This document shows, in pieces, positions 1 through 11,599 of a stretch of DNA of 64,000 bases. A model generated the notes under the pieces. It saw only the letters and a program-made list of their open reading frames with translations. It was not told the DNA's origin and made no database searches. Every line of letters starts with the position of its first letter. The first letter of the stretch is position 1. The stretch covers positions 603,001-667,000 of the forward strand of contig JAYKKM010000208.1 of NCBI GenBank assembly GCA_035772405.1. The letters run 5' to 3'. The stretch comes from Chrysogorgia sp. JL179-B06. Lineage: Eukaryota; Cnidaria; Anthozoa; Scleralcyonacea; Chrysogorgiidae. Position numbers and translations under genes: made by a program.

Positions 1-59
1 GCCATAAGTATGTAACCTGTAGGATTCAGTTTTTAACAAGTTTTTTGTCGAAGATCTTA

Positions 60-1261
60 GCTGACGCCTAGGTATATAGGGTTTTATTAAGTCCTTCAGG
101 TAAGTTGGAGCCAGATCGTGTGTACTCTTAAACGTCAATAGGATTACTTTAAAATGTATTCTCTGTTCGACAGGTAACCAATGTAATTCTCTCAAGATTG
201 GAGTGATGTGATCATATATTTGCGATAAACTAACCAGTCTTGCTGCTGCGTTTTGTACACTTTGAAGCTTTTGTATAAGTTGCTTAGGTAAACCATAGAA
301 TAAAGAGTTACAAAAATCCAGTTTTGAAGTTATAAAAGCATGCACCAGAATTGTGGCAGATTTTTTTGAAAGATATTTTCTAATTCTATAATAATAATAA
401 TTAATTAATATATTATATTATAAATTAATAATAATTAATTAATAATAATTAATAATAATTATGTTCCGTGAATGATAAAAGGCTGATTTACAAGGTTCAC
501 TAATGTGCTTCTCCATCGAATAAAAATGTGCAACTCGAATAAAAAATCACTCCAATATTTTTAGCAAAAGTTGATGGTTGTGTAATTTCGTTGCAAACAG
601 TGACAGAAGTAATGGAAGGTTGTGGACAATGTCGTGCATTTATAACCAATTACTTCGGTTTTATCTCTGTTCATCTTTAACATGTTTTTCGACATCCACA
701 TATCAATTTCGCGAACACATGTTTCGATATTTTATTTTGTTAACTGCAGATGACCTTCAATAGATGACTTAAAAGTAACATAAAGTTGAGTGTCGTCTGC
801 ATAAAGATGGAAACCCATGTTACGTTTTTGAATGAGTTCTGCAAGTGGAGACGTATACAATAGGAATAGCATTGGACCTAAAATCGAGCCTTGTGGAAGT
901 CCGTAGTTTAAATCATGATTAGAAGACTTTCCACCTTCGACTTTGACGAACTGTTTGCGATAGATAGATATGAGGAAAACCAGTCAATAACTTTACCTTT
1001 AAAACCAAACCTTTATGTTAAACGAGACAAAAGTATTTGGTGGTCCACGGTATCGAAGGCAGCTGACAGATCCAATAAAAGGAGGATTACAGAAGATTGA
1101 TTGTCTAAAGCTCTAAGAATATCATTTTGAACTTTAACCATGGCAGTTTCTGTGCTGTGATTTTTCTTATAAGCAGATTGATACACTTCATTTAAATTAT
1201 TCTCGTTAATATAAATATTAACCTGAGAAGCAAACCACTTTTTCAATGGCAAATATATCAA
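60..1261 (-). pseudogene. L2/CR1-like non-LTR retrotransposon fragment (RT domain, decayed)
   Basis: Minus-strand translation gives ordered reverse-transcriptase motifs in shifting frames. At 1013-1261 there is [14 protein letters not shown] and [18 protein letters not shown] (RT box A), at about 840-905 YGLPQGSILGPMLF (box B), and at about 780-830 LYADDTQLYV (box C, catalytic). At 100-360 the RT C-terminal region appears, with QSVQNAAARLV-like and LHWLP.-like motifs. Several frameshifts and an AT-rich insertion at 384-463 break it. No endonuclease is seen, so the copy is 5' truncated near 1261. The motif style is that of the L2/CR1 group. Confidence 0.8.
384..463. repeat. AT-rich simple repeat (aataatt units)
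   Basis: About 80 bp made of aataataatt and attaattaat units, inside the decayed RT fragment; a microsatellite expansion or old insertion. Confidence 0.8.
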
Positions 1262-2706
1262 TGAGCGCGTTTTAGTCTCCTGTGATTGAACTCACATTAA
1301 TATACAGCTAAACATAGTAGTAGATAAAAGCCGTTAAATCCCTTGACTCTTGAGAAATGTGCTGATAATTGAAACTAGTTGCCTTACCTTGACAAGAGAA
1401 TCTTTCCTCAGGGAAATCGAAGTTGAAATTCGGAAGCACAAGGAGGTTAAAGCAGTTCAGCACTAAAGCAGAACACGTTGTTGTTGGCGAGTTCCCAGCA
1501 TTTGATTCAGATAGTTTCCGCATCCGGCAATTATAAACGAACATCTACGAGTTACGTCATAAAACGTCATAAATCTGTGGACATACAAACATCCATGATC
1601 GTAATTTAAGGTCGATCGACTTTACATAGTTCCGCGAAAAGGTCTGGGTACGAGACACAACAAACCAAGTCAATATTAGTGTGCTGCCTGCAATAAACAA
1701 TGATCAAATCACATATAAAGTGAATAAGTGATGTTGTGCTAATAAGTGCTGTTGTACCCTAATTCTTGTAATATTGTGCTGTTATTTTTAGAACCATCAG
1801 ACATTATGCCTGAGCACTAACTTCAGACTAATGATTAATAAGACAGCTTTTCATTTGCCTGTGGAGGCAAGTGATTCGGACATTGTGCCAAAACTTTGGG
1901 TATTGGTAATAAGATTATGCTAAAATTGTCCTGTTGTTTTTCATTCTGTTAAAATTGTGCTGCTATTTTATTTCTAAATTGTTTGAGCCGATGCCTATCT
2001 TTGATGGACTTATAACCGGAGTGGCTTATACCTTTGGGGGGAGGGAGGCTATACCTGGCAGGGTGTTTGGGACTGGATATGAGGTTGGTCCCCAGACACC
2101 CCTGGAAATGAGTTTTCATAAAACAGGAGTTCCAAAAAAGGACAAGGTCAACAAAAACTTGCATTACAAGCCCCCCCAGCATGTGTTTTGGAATCACGCA
2201 ATTTCCTGATTGGCTAATGATAATAGGTGGCCGTGACCTTCGGTCACTTCCGTTATATGTAGTTTCAAGGTCAAGCCTTAGTCTCCGACAGGGGGGGTGT
2301 AGGTAATAGTTAAAATTTATAAGAAAAAATAAAATAGAAACAAAGAATCCAAATAATCAAAAGTGTTGTACATTTAATAAATCAAAATGTTGAGTAAAAA
2401 ATATTTACAAAAAATCAAATGTGTAGCTATCTGTTTTTTTATTTAAATAATGAACCTAATAACCTCAAAGCCATAGGTTCTAAAAAGGTTAGAAATCCCC
2501 CTTTTTGTTGTTTCCTTTTATGTTTTTTACCTATTACACGTTTTCTTTTTCTTCTTACTCTTCTATATAAATCCCTTTAGGAATATCAATATAGTTATGT
2601 TTTATATCTCGAGAAAATGTTTCCAAATTTCTTTTTTCCCTTTTAATTGTATTGATTTATATATTTTTTTCATTATAAAATATAAAAATCTTTTTTTATA
2701 AAACTT
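1262..2706. other. Stretch without recognisable gene
   Basis: No coding motif or clear terminal inverted repeat is recognised. At 1990-2290 there is a higher-GC block rich in runs of G and C (ggggggaggg, cccccccagc) whose two overlapping short open frames look like chance. 2290-2700 is very AT-rich. Confidence 0.5.
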
Positions 2707-3640
2707 TTAAATAATACTTTTATAGAGAATAAGACAACAACACAGTACAGTGTTTTTCTCGTTGTTAAAGGATTTAGCGTGGTTTCGGTAGCGTTCTTTA
2801 AAGGTGTTTGCTGTCATACCGATGTAATGTTTCGTTTTTCCGTTGTCAGGTGTGGATACTTCGGCCTGGCGTAGATGATACCACTTGTTAGACACTTTCG
2901 CTGGAGGGGGCATTCCTCTTTTTTTCGGCTATTGCAGGAGCTTAGGATTCGGAAGTTGTGCTTACTGATCGCGCTTCTTATGTTGTCCATACGACTGTAG
3001 CTAATCTTAATCGTGTTACTATTGAAGATCTTGTACAGTTTACTCGATGCGGGCAAGTGTTTATCAATTAGCTTTAGAAATTCGCGTCCGATGTTTGTCC
3101 TAACGTTCTTACTGTAGGGAGGGTTGAACAAGATGATAATCCTTTGACGTTTTCGTTGTGAAGTTGTAGCTTTGGGTGGCTCCTCGGGGAGGTATTGGAG
3201 GATCGTATTGAACTGGCTGCGTTTGAGGGCATCTTCGTATAACGGCGCCGCAGATTCAAAAGCTGTGCGGTCGGATGAAAGTGATGAGATTCGTTTGCCG
3301 ATCGTTGACGGGAGGTGCTTTAGGATAGATGGTGGGTGGTTAGAATGGTTACTGATATATTGTGGCTCGTCGTTTGGTTTTCTATAAGGTTGATAACTTC
3401 CGTTACTCAGATCAAATGTGACGTCCAGAAAGTTCACGGTTTTTGATTGGCTTGTGCTGTGATTTTTAGCCCAAATTGTTCCAAGATTCTGTTTAAGTCC
3501 TTTCTGGCTTAATTCCGGTGCAATTTCTCAAGAGTGCCAGACCGTCGTCTCTGTATAATCGTACATTCTCTTTACCGAATCTCTTCGCTAGTTTATTCTC
3601 CGCGGAGATAAGGCCATGGGAACGAGGTTGGCATAAATTG
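2707..3640 (-). pseudogene. Penelope-like element fragment (RT plus GIY-YIG endonuclease), frameshifted
   Basis: Minus strand. At about 3560 the frame reads LYRDDGLALL, the RT catalytic box in the form typical of Penelope-like elements. It is followed by EQFGLKITAQANQK and NFLDVTFDLSNGSYQPYRKP, the conserved RT thumb region (family: NFLDV...L....Y.PY.KPN). A cysteine-bearing stretch ECPLQRKCLTSGIIY then shifts frame into KTKHYIGMTANTFKERYRNH, a GIY-YIG endonuclease. At least two frameshifts are present. 5' part is missing. Penelope-like elements are telomerase-related retroelements that use the GIY-YIG nuclease for integration. Assignment is firm; the family within the group is not. Confidence 0.85.
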
Positions 3641-3699
3641 GGCAAGTTAGAGTTCTGAATTTCTACTCACTGTGTTGCCATGCGTCTTGTTTATCTTAA

Positions 3700-4334
3700 G
3701 GTGGCTCCATACAGTTTCTTGAAAAGTGGAAAACACATGTTTCAGACCGAAAATCTTGTATATTGATATTTTGTTAGATGAATGAAAGTACATGTAAGTG
3801 TCTTGTATAGAACAATATTTTGAGAATCAGAATCTGTAACGAAATAGTGCGTAACTATGGTTGCTATGGCAACAATGACGTTTCAAAATGGCCACTAATT
3901 CGCGTTTAAACTAGTTTAATTCAAAAATAACGTTGGTGACCACCAACTTTTATTTCGTTAAACATTTTCTTCTAGTATAATTAGCAAAAAAAATTTTATC
4001 AAAAATAATCATGTTTTTTTGGATTTGAATTTGAATTTTTTTTAAATTGGCATATTTATTACCCATAGCAGAGGAAAACGTTTAACACAATAAAAAATGG
4101 GGGTCACCAACGTTGTTTTCTTAAACTAGTTTACACGCGAATTAGCGGCCATTTTGAAACGTCATTATTGCCATAGCAACCCCAGTTACGCAATTTTTCG
4201 TTACAGTTTCTGATTTTCAAAATGTTTTTCTATACAATACAGTTAGTTTCATTCTTCTAACAAATTATCAATGTACAAGATATTGGGTCTGAAACATGTA
4301 TTTTCCAATTTTCAAGAAACTGTATGGAGCCACC
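3700..4334. mobile_element. Palindromic TTAA-flanked non-autonomous DNA element
   Basis: Terminal inverted repeat GGTGGCTCCATACAGTTTCT at 3700 and its complement ending at 4334, each next to TTAA (3696-3699 and 4335-4338). The arms stay complementary for well over 100 bp (atgtttcag..., gtcattgttgcc/..., gaattagtggccat), so the single strand would fold into a long hairpin. TTAA duplication is the hallmark of piggyBac and Kolobok transposons. No transposase is inside. Confidence 0.8.
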
Positions 4335-4788
4335 TTAAGCTTTCAAGCCAAATAAATACCAGTATCCGCATGTGCGCATTGCGTACCTATTTGTTATTCA
4401 TTCGTACCTACTGGTTTGTTTTAATATACAACAGAAAGTTCCAACATCAAAGGAAAGCTTTTTGAAACATTTTGAAATACTTTGCAATTAGGTGTGAACA
4501 TTTTATGTTACTAACCAAAGAGAAACGTTTCTAAAATGGAATTCTCAGGTATAATGTAAAGTTATTCACACAACAGTGAAAGGCCAAGCACAATGTTGTT
4601 TTGTGAAACAATGTTTTGCGTTGATTAAATGCCAAAATTTTCATGACAAGTACGAGATTTGTTTTAAAACTGGTTTAATAAAACTGGTTTTGTAGCTCCT
4701 GCAAGCAACAGCTTTAACAATTTTAAATTAGTTACTGTTATTACATTAACCAGAAATAATGACAGTGTGAAGTATAGTAAACTAAAGA
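4335..4788. other. Stretch without recognisable feature
   Basis: AT-rich, no coding motif, repeat edge or terminal repeat recognised. Confidence 0.4.
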
Positions 4789-4796
4789 GATGTGCC

Positions 4797-5425
4797 CATA
4801 GAGATCATAAATAAATCTAGAGGGGGCATCCAATCTTCATTTCAGTAAATCCCGGGTAACCAATTGAACGCCGCCATCTTGGATAAATTGGCGGCAAGAT
4901 AGCACACCCGGATGTAAAAATACGGCGATTGTCGTGAGGTCAAAGGTCGCTCACTGTTTTTCATGTCTTTTGACAGTGTAGAAAACGAAAACCGTGTTGT
5001 TTTTTCGAGGTTTTTTTGCAAGTTGCGTTGAAACTGCTCATGTGCTAATACACCTTTTTTTGGAAATCAAACCAGCCATGGTAAATTCATGCTCGTTTGT
5101 AGACTGGTCAAACGGCTCACGTCAGCTCACGCCAGACACGTCAGCCGACTGCTTTTATCTTTTTTCATGCCCAGAAATCGCCAAAGAGCTAATAAGCCTT
5201 TTGAATGGTTTGTTTCTAATTTTTATTATATAAAACAAATTAATTCCATTTTGCCGTTGTCTGTTCAGTTATAGACGTCAGACGTAATGTTAGAAACATT
5301 AAAATTATCCTCCTACTTGTACATCCGGGTGGGCTATTTTGCCTCCAACTGAGCAATGGCGGCGGCCAATTGGCTACCCGATTTTCCTCAAAGTTCCCCC
5401 TCTAGTTTTATTTATGATCTCTATG
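4797..5425. mobile_element. Palindromic element with exact 8-bp target duplication
   Basis: Starts CATAGAGATCATAAATAAA and ends with its complement; the arms (including ctagaggggg and ccaattg..cgccgccat) pair for about 90 bp. Flanks are gatgtgcc at 4789-4796 and again at 5426-5433, an exact 8-bp duplication as in hAT or related superfamilies. The centre has no transposase. Confidence 0.8.
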
Positions 5426-5840
5426 GATGTGCCACCAACAAAACTTTACCTAAAGAAATACTTCAAACAATGTCACTTATCTCCTGCTAGTGATGTAGCT
5501 TTTCTCAAAATCCAATGTGTAAAAGAAATTAAACATTGATCCACTCAATGTGCTTGTAATTATTTGCATACATCCCACATAGACTGCGCTTACACGGCAG
5601 TAAAAGGTTCCGGATTCAAAAGGTTTCAGATTCAACAGAACTTTAAAGGTAATATTGATTGAATTATATATATATTATTTCTGCGGAAGGCCCAGAAATA
5701 TGGGCAGTGTTTATCCAGCAGTATTTCTGGCAGCCTGTTGTTATCAAAACGCCTAAAACCTGGTTCACACTGGTGACATCAAAAGAAAGTGAACTGCAAA
5801 AATTATTATTGTTATTGCAGTTCTTGTTGTTGTTCCTTAA

Positions 5841-7473
5841 AGTGCCACTAAGACGAAAAAAATCGTTTATCCAATTTTGATCTTAGTAAATTATAATAAC
5901 AAAATGAAGAAAGGCGTGATCGGTTCCTCAATATCTTATCCCGTTCTCTCTCTCCTCCGCAGAGGCTTATATATTTTATTAGAAAAGGCGCGCGTAACGG
6001 GAGGAAAATCGGACGCACGCAGGGAATGACGGGAAGAGAGAAAGAAAATAAGCCTCTGCCAGATAACGTATCCAACATGGCGACCAAATTCAGTGATGGA
6101 CTGGGTCAGACTCGAGGGATACATTAATATTCAAGATAATAAACAAATAATTAATATCCAAAATGATAAACATTAATATCCAAGATAATAACAAGTGCCA
6201 CGACAATTAACACACTGGTAACAATTTATAATGGCCGTTCCAATGAGTTTTCAAACTCAGAAAGCAGCGAGCTCTTGACTAGACGTTCACATTGACTAGC
6301 ATTCGGTAGTTTGCAGGTTAATATATAAACAACTTTATAAGACAGTTTGTACAGCAAAAATAAAAAACAATTCGAGCTTCAAGCTCAAAAGCCAAATCAG
6401 TAAATCACTCAACTATGCATATATATTAAAGTATAAACAAACTTCAAACTAAAAGATGGTGTAAAATTGTTATTAATGTTAACTAAAAGGACAACATGGA
6501 CAGAATGACATTAAACACCAATTTTCCAGACTCAAACCGTTCAAAGAACATTGTACGTCGTTCAAACTATCGTCGAGTTCAGGAGAAAGTGCCATGACCA
6601 GAGAACCGCGGATTTGACCAGAGAACCGCACATTATCTGGCAGAGGTTCCTTTTCTCGTTTCCCGTCGTCCACCGCGCGCCTCCGATTTTCCTCGATCCA
6701 CTCCCCGCGCGCTTCCCCATTTTGCCCGCACGCCTTCCTCTAATAAAAATAAGCCTCTGCGGAGGAGAGAGTCCCGTTCTCGAGATATTTAGGTTTTGAC
6801 ATATGCAAATTAGATAGTGTATGACGTCATTTTCTCACAGACTAAAATAAAATTCACAAAATGAGGAATATCTCTGCAAATAATAAGTAGAAAGTTTTCA
6901 AACTTTACACATCTGTGGTAAGGTGAAATGTGCACCGTACTGCACAGATTATATTGTTGCCACGAAGATCGTTTGGAAATAGGCACCTGTCATTTATAAA
7001 ACAAAAAGTGTTTATTTCTTCTTTATCAAACAACCTTTACTGTAATGCATACACACGAATATTTGTAGACACGTAAATATTGTACTTCGGAGGTTTAAAT
7101 CACCTGATTCTTTTTAAAAAGTGACAAAAATTACGATTTAATTTTATTAGGCGAAAGACGCTTATTTCAAACGATCTCCATGGCAACTATATAATATGTA
7201 CAGCAGAGTGTACATTCCACCTTACCATAAATGTCCAAAGTTTGAAAACTTTCTACATATTATTTGCAGAGATAATCCTCATTTTGTGTATTTTATTTAC
7301 GTCTATGTGAGAAAATGACATCATACACTGTCTAATTTGCATATGTCAAAAACCTAAATATCTCGAGAACGGGATAAGATATTGAGAAACCGAGAACGCC
7401 TTTCTTCCTCATTTCGTAATTATGATAAACTAAGATCAAAATTGGTAGACGATTTTTTCGTCTTAGTGACACT
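5841..7473. mobile_element. TTAA-flanked palindromic element, interrupted by a MULE-like insertion
   Basis: TTAA at 5837-5840 and 7474-7477; ends AGTGCCACTAAGACGAAAAA and the near-perfect complement. Left arm continues after the insertion at 6772-6930 and pairs with 7185-7375 (tatgcaaattag, gaaaatgacgtcat, gaaagttttcaaactt). Removing the MULE-like insertion leaves a long palindromic element of about 0.8 kb. Confidence 0.82.
5948..6771. mobile_element. MULE-like non-autonomous element, 18-bp perfect ends and 9-bp duplication
   Basis: Ends CTCTCTCCTCCGCAGAGG at 5948 and the perfect complement ending at 6771. Flanks tcccgttct at 5939-5947 and 6772-6780 are an exact 9-bp target duplication, typical of Mutator-like elements. 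Each end is an arm of about 130 bp bounded outside by cctccgcagagg and inside by cctctgccagata. A related element sits at 15676. No transposase is seen; the reading frames inside are not recognisable. Confidence 0.8.
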
Positions 7474-7477
7474 TTAA

Positions 7478-8366
7478 GTTTTACCATCAGTCTGATCGCT
7501 TGGACAAAGCGACATACGCAAAGTTACACGTTACAATGCGTTTCAAATTTTGCTTTTAGAGGATTTAACATGTATAATAATTATATGAAAAATGTGACTC
7601 CCCCAAACGGCAATCGAACCCGAGGTGGGAGTGAAATTCCTCGTGGTCCCAAGGTTCCCGTATACTTTGTTTGGTGCTGTGACATGTTCGTCGTGAAATT
7701 TAGTCAAAATATGTAAATATTGAATATTTAGTATACAGGAGAAGAGCGTTCATGCAGAAGAAATTATACATGGCAAACTCTCAAATAGTAACAACGTATA
7801 TGTAGATACTTTCCAAAAGGCAAACGACGTTATTCGGGATTTCGAAATATCAATCGCAACAACGTATGCTACGTATGCTATACATAAATTGGTCAGTCTC
7901 CTTTTGCAGTTTTTCAACACCATCTTGTCTATCATTAGTTGGTGCTTTGTTCCTCTACTCTCTTTCTACGACAGCCCTTCTGTTCTGCTGGTAATAAGTT
8001 CGTTCTTTCTAAATGGTTGAAGATCTTCACCTATTATCTCTGTTAACAATTTCCACATATAGGTAAGCATGTAATGTGTCAAAAATTTGACACTAACGCT
8101 CCTTTTAAATTCTCTTTCAAGATCAAGCAAGTTCTTCCGTATGTCATCCACTCTGGAACCTCTCCCGATTTAATATGTTCATCTAATTTCTCTGCGATCA
8201 GAGGTTTAAGGATGGAATGCCAAGTTTCAAGGAAAGATCCTTAAACCAAACTCCATTAATGAACATACGCGTATACCTGCATGTTTATAGACTTCTAAAA
8301 CATTCGTAATCCCTTTTGTTTCACATATTTTATTCTTGTTTATTATATAAGGTTTCAACTTTTTAG
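7478..8366. other. Stretch of uncertain content
   Basis: No firm feature. A tRNA B-box-like GGTTCGATTGC lies on the minus strand near 7610-7625. Minus-strand open frames at 7750-7935 and 7966-8151 have no recognised motif. A segment near 7815-7850 is an inverted match to 14900-14945 (ttcgaaatcccgaataacg), so it is dispersed repeat DNA. Confidence 0.4.
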
Positions 8367-8411
8367 GACGCCATTCGCTGATGAAGGCTATAGTATTTTA
8401 GCCGAAACGTC
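8367..8411 (+). ncRNA. Hammerhead-ribozyme-like core (tentative)
   Basis: The plus strand holds CTGATGA (8378-8384), a 5-bp stem GGCTA/TAGCC, then CGAAAC, the conserved core order of a hammerhead ribozyme. A GACG (8367-8370) could pair with CGTC (8408-8411) as stem III. Stem I would be extremely short and the expected UH at the cleavage site is CC, so activity is doubtful. Penelope-like elements are known to carry hammerheads. A polyadenylation-like aataaa follows at about 8457. Confidence 0.25.
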
Positions 8412-8559
8412 TATTTTCAAAAACTTTAAGCCTGTGTCATACTATTTTATATTTTTAATAAAGTTTTTCACAAAATGCCAGGCTGAAATTATAAGTGTAA
8501 AGTGGTAGGTCCAACTCCTTATAAGCAAATGTCGTTTTGGGTGATCCGTTTGAATCCAA

Positions 8560-9074
8560 CACATAAAGGTTTTTACGAAGGGTATTCATGTTTGCGTAAG
8601 ATAATAGCCACGTATGTTATGTACTTGGACTAGGCAATTCTAAACGGTTTGAAAACGGTTAAATATTGATCAATTGAAAACGGTTAAAGTAGGCAATTGA
8701 AAACGGTTAAATATTGATCGAGATAACGTTCAAAATAATATACGACGAAGTGACCGGCTTATAGCCGACTAATTTCTAAGTACATAAACCGTTTTTACGA
8801 AGGATGTTATGTATTGTGACTCGCTAATTCCAAATCTATTTTCAGAATTGAAAACGGTTAAATATTGATCGAGATAACGTTCAAATAATATTGAACGGCT
8901 TATAGCGAGTAAACTCGGCTTCGCCTCATTTTTTCAACCCACTTCTCGCTGTTTGGATATTCACTCTTTATCGTGTTTGACCTATTACCTAAAATCTCAA
9001 GGCCTTCCGGCTGTGAATCGAAACAGCGACTCTGCAAACCTAGACAACTGTTCTAACCGACGACTACGGAGGCC
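8560..9074 (-). repeat. tRNA-derived SINE-like repeat
   Basis: Minus strand 9074-9001 is a 74-base tRNA-like head: GGCCTCC at its start pairs with GGAAGGCC at its end, with an A-box-like tagtcgtcggttaga, and a T-arm GCTGT...ACAGC around TTCGATT. The body follows to about 8560 and contains two direct copies of a segment with gaacgttatctcgatcaata and aaccgttttcaatt. Body copies without a head occur at 32650-32750 and 42590-42737. A functional tRNA gene is unlikely: the anticodon arm is poor and the T-loop has an extra base. Confidence 0.6.
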
Positions 9075-9671
9075 ACTACAGTAGCTCACGAGTTATGCAT
9101 ATATGTTGGTGGTAATCTCGGTGAAGTAAATGGCTTTATTATATGACTATTTTCGTGTGCGGTCCGGAACGTGAAATCCGGCATTTGATTGGTTCCTGAG
9201 CGGTCCCGAATCTGTGAGAATTTTATAAACAAAATGAAAGTCATGTCATTATACGCAACAAGATGGATAATAATTTCAGAACTACTCATTGTTGAAATAT
9301 ATCGTGCAGGTATGTTGTTAGAAATTTTATAAGCTTTTATTTGATGTATAGCTCAGGTTTCCGCGTTATGTGAAACTTTTTAAAATGTCCAAAACGTTCG
9401 TAACATTGTTCGTGATACGTCTCGCAGGTAATGTAGAATTTCAGGTATGTTTTTTCAACTATACTTAACGCACAACCTTGAACAATATGTCAAACAAAAG
9501 CAAATGAAAAATGCTATTCGAGGTAGCAATTTTAGGAATCTAGCTAAACGGAAAGTACTTTAAAAATTGGAAAACATCTCTGACATTTTGGTTTAGTTCG
9601 CAAGAAAGATGGTGCCGAATACGAGCCTAACACTGTAGAGTTTTCACAGAACGTTCACAACATTTGTGGTC
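9075..9671. other. Stretch without recognisable feature
   Basis: Intron 5 sequence; short open frames only. No repeat family or motif recognised. Confidence 0.4.
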
Positions 9672-9770
9672 ATATAATAAACTACTTATTGACCTCGGCT
9701 CGCTCGGTCTGTACTAAAAACGTCGGTCCGATATTTCACTAGCACAGACCTCACGCTCGGTCAATAAGTA
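9672..9770. repeat. Hairpin repeat next to SEC11 exon 5
   Basis: Inverted repeat: ctacttattgacctcgg on the left and the complement ending ggtcaataagtag on the right, with an apex rich in ggctcgctcgg. Same family as 27601-27711, 45587-45717 and 48556-48664. It lies 87 bp past the exon 5 donor. Confidence 0.75.
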
Positions 9771-9856
9771 GTAAATATTAAAGTTAACATTTTGCATTTA
9801 CATTCGAGTATTATAGTTGTATATATTTTAAAGAAAATTTCCTTTGAGTTGCTTAC

Positions 9857-9914
9857 CTTAAATGTAGGATAGTCATTCATCACAATGGTTACCATACCAA
9901 CGTAAGGCAAAAAC
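9857..9914 (-). CDS. SEC11: SEC11 exon 5 (membrane-proximal C-terminal block)
   Basis: Acceptor ctcctag, then 58 bp that complete the glycine codon of RARG and read FLPYVGMVTIVMNDYPTFK, with donor AAG/GTAAGC. The family has GF[LV]PYIG[IM]VTI[LV]MNDYP.FK at this place. The exon ends in phase 0, so one more exon of about 16 codons (family YAVL...LVHRE) is expected at lower coordinates. I did not find it in 1-9856. Confidence 0.94.
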
Positions 9915-10059
9915 CTAGGAGAAAATGTATTTAAATCAATGCGTCTTGAGTGACATCGCGTTTTACTGTAGATTAAAATGAATGTTTCATGCATGAATTA
10001 AAAATATAAACAACATTTCCAAACGCAGCCGGTTTGTCTGATTTCTCATCAGACAGACA

Positions 10060-10150
10060 TAGTGTGACGCTACTTTGGCTTAACAAGTCTTTGAACGTAA
10101 CTTTAAAAGTTACTGTCCATGGCGAAAGGTTTCGACACTCTTCATCAATC
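10060..10150. repeat. Segment inverted-repeated at 12615-12675 plus 13701-13745
   Basis: gacgctactttggcttaa...aactttaaaagttactgtccatgg...gtttcgaca matches, in reverse, two blocks that are separated by the TTAA element at 12680-13696. The original second copy was therefore split by that insertion. Nature of the repeat is unknown. Confidence 0.6.
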
Positions 10151-10185
10151 ACTCCAATCCAGTGTCATGTTAATAGATAACTTCA

Positions 10186-11560
10186 CCCGAGATTCAAGAT
10201 TCAAGATTTTTTAATATTCTATACTATTTACAAAAAAATATATTTAGTACAACTGATAATGTAATTAATTAATTAATGTTATTGAAATGAGTTGAAATGT
10301 TGAATAAATTCATTAGTATTCATGCGTAGTGATCAAAGGAGCAAAAGCTTTCGAGTTGATCACTGCCTACGTTAAGTTATAGACAGGGTTCGAATTAGTT
10401 GAGTAAAAACGATGTGCATTTCCCCCCCGAAAACACGATGTCCAAGCGGGCCCTCTCAATACAAGAAAAATAATGGTGTGCAAAAAATTTAATTCCAAAG
10501 GGAATTCTAGGCTGGCATGAGATACTTTCGGTTGCCATTGTTGGTTTAAGAGTTTCAAAAGTTTTATATAAAATCACTAAAATGCACGGCAAAGATCAAA
10601 TTTCAGCCGCCATTTTGCGCGGGCAGCTCCTGGAAATTGCGCGGCCTGTGCGGGAAAGTTATTCGTTCCCAGGGCACTTAAGAGCAGACACGCAAAATAT
10701 GGCGACGACGACAATCGTCAATGGCTTTTCTTTACAAAGCAATTTTTGCGTGGCTGCGGGAAATACGCACAATTTTTTCACCTTTGGGAAATAGGACTGT
10801 TAACTTAACTTATAGTTTGTCAGAACTATTTGTTTGTGTTCAATACTGATACTTTTTTTCTGCACATCGTTTTGAAAAGTGATGTGCAACTTTTACTATT
10901 TGGGCCAAAACGATGTGCAAATTGTACATTGCACACCGTCAATTCGAACCCTGGTTATAGATTCATATTATAGAATGAGCTAAATTGATTGTTTCTATTG
11001 GCTATATAAAAGGACATTTTTGTACCTTTTTTTAAATATATTAAGAGAACATGAACACTTAATATCAATATCAATAGAATCCCAAATGTTTGATGCAATA
11101 AATTTAAACGTGTGTATTCCGTAATTTGTCCTGACTTTTGGTCTAACGAAATTTAATTTTGCAGCATATGTGGTATTATAATTGTGTTGTTGCGATGCTG
11201 GTTTAAGAAACTCAGTAAAGAATGACGGGATATCAGATCTTCCACTAATAATTTTATAACTAAACTCTGCAATTCTCAATTTAAAGATATTATCAAATCT
11301 TAATATTTCCAAAATATTAAAATAAGGTGTAGCATATATGTAAATAATATATTCCTAACACAGTTATTCTGTTTGGTGCGAATTTTTGTTAATTTGGATG
11401 TATATGTATTAACCGAGCTCATTAAACCATAATTTAAATATGGATATACTAGTGTATAGTAGAGTTGCTTTAACATTTTTAAATCAAGGAAATATCTAAG
11501 TTTATTTATTATTCCTATATTTTTTGCGATTTTATTATTAACATGTCTTATTTGTTGTTC
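10186..11560 (-). pseudogene. Non-LTR retrotransposon 3' fragment (RT C terminus and tail)
   Basis: Minus strand 11480-10995 reads YYTLVYPYLNYGLMSSV, KQNNCVRNIIY and then SDIPSFFTEFLKP, RTNYGIHTFKFIASNIWDSI and LNIFKKRYKNVLL, the region after the RT catalytic domain in jockey/CR1-type elements (YL.YG, NS..W..). The 3' UTR continues to a tail of cttgaatcttgaatc at about 10186-10200. A hAT-like element is inserted at 10384-10953. Confidence 0.72.
10384..10953. mobile_element. hAT-like non-autonomous element (8-bp duplication gttataga)
   Basis: Ends CAGGGTTCGAATTAG and the complement AATTCGAACCCTG; flanks gttataga at 10376-10383 and 10954-10961, an exact 8-bp duplication. Such ends are typical of hAT elements. 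Related ends occur at 20685, 50370 and 56394. Internal acgatgtgca motifs recur near both ends. The short open frame inside is not recognisable. Confidence 0.85.
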
Positions 11561-11599
11561 CTAATCAAAATGTTCATCTTTAAGAAATTAAAAATTAAT

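Noticed and set aside
1934..2209. Overlapping plus and minus frames at 1934-2209
   Set aside because: Neither has a motif; both are maintained by GC-rich, stop-poor composition.
9001..9074. Functional tRNA gene
   Set aside because: Acceptor stem has a mismatch, the anticodon arm is poor, the T-loop has an extra base, and the sequence continues into a dispersed SINE body.
1..9850. Last SEC11 exon (short, ending in a VHRE-like tail)
   Set aside because: I searched the minus strand by eye for an acceptor followed by such a sequence and a stop and found none. It is most likely left of the window.
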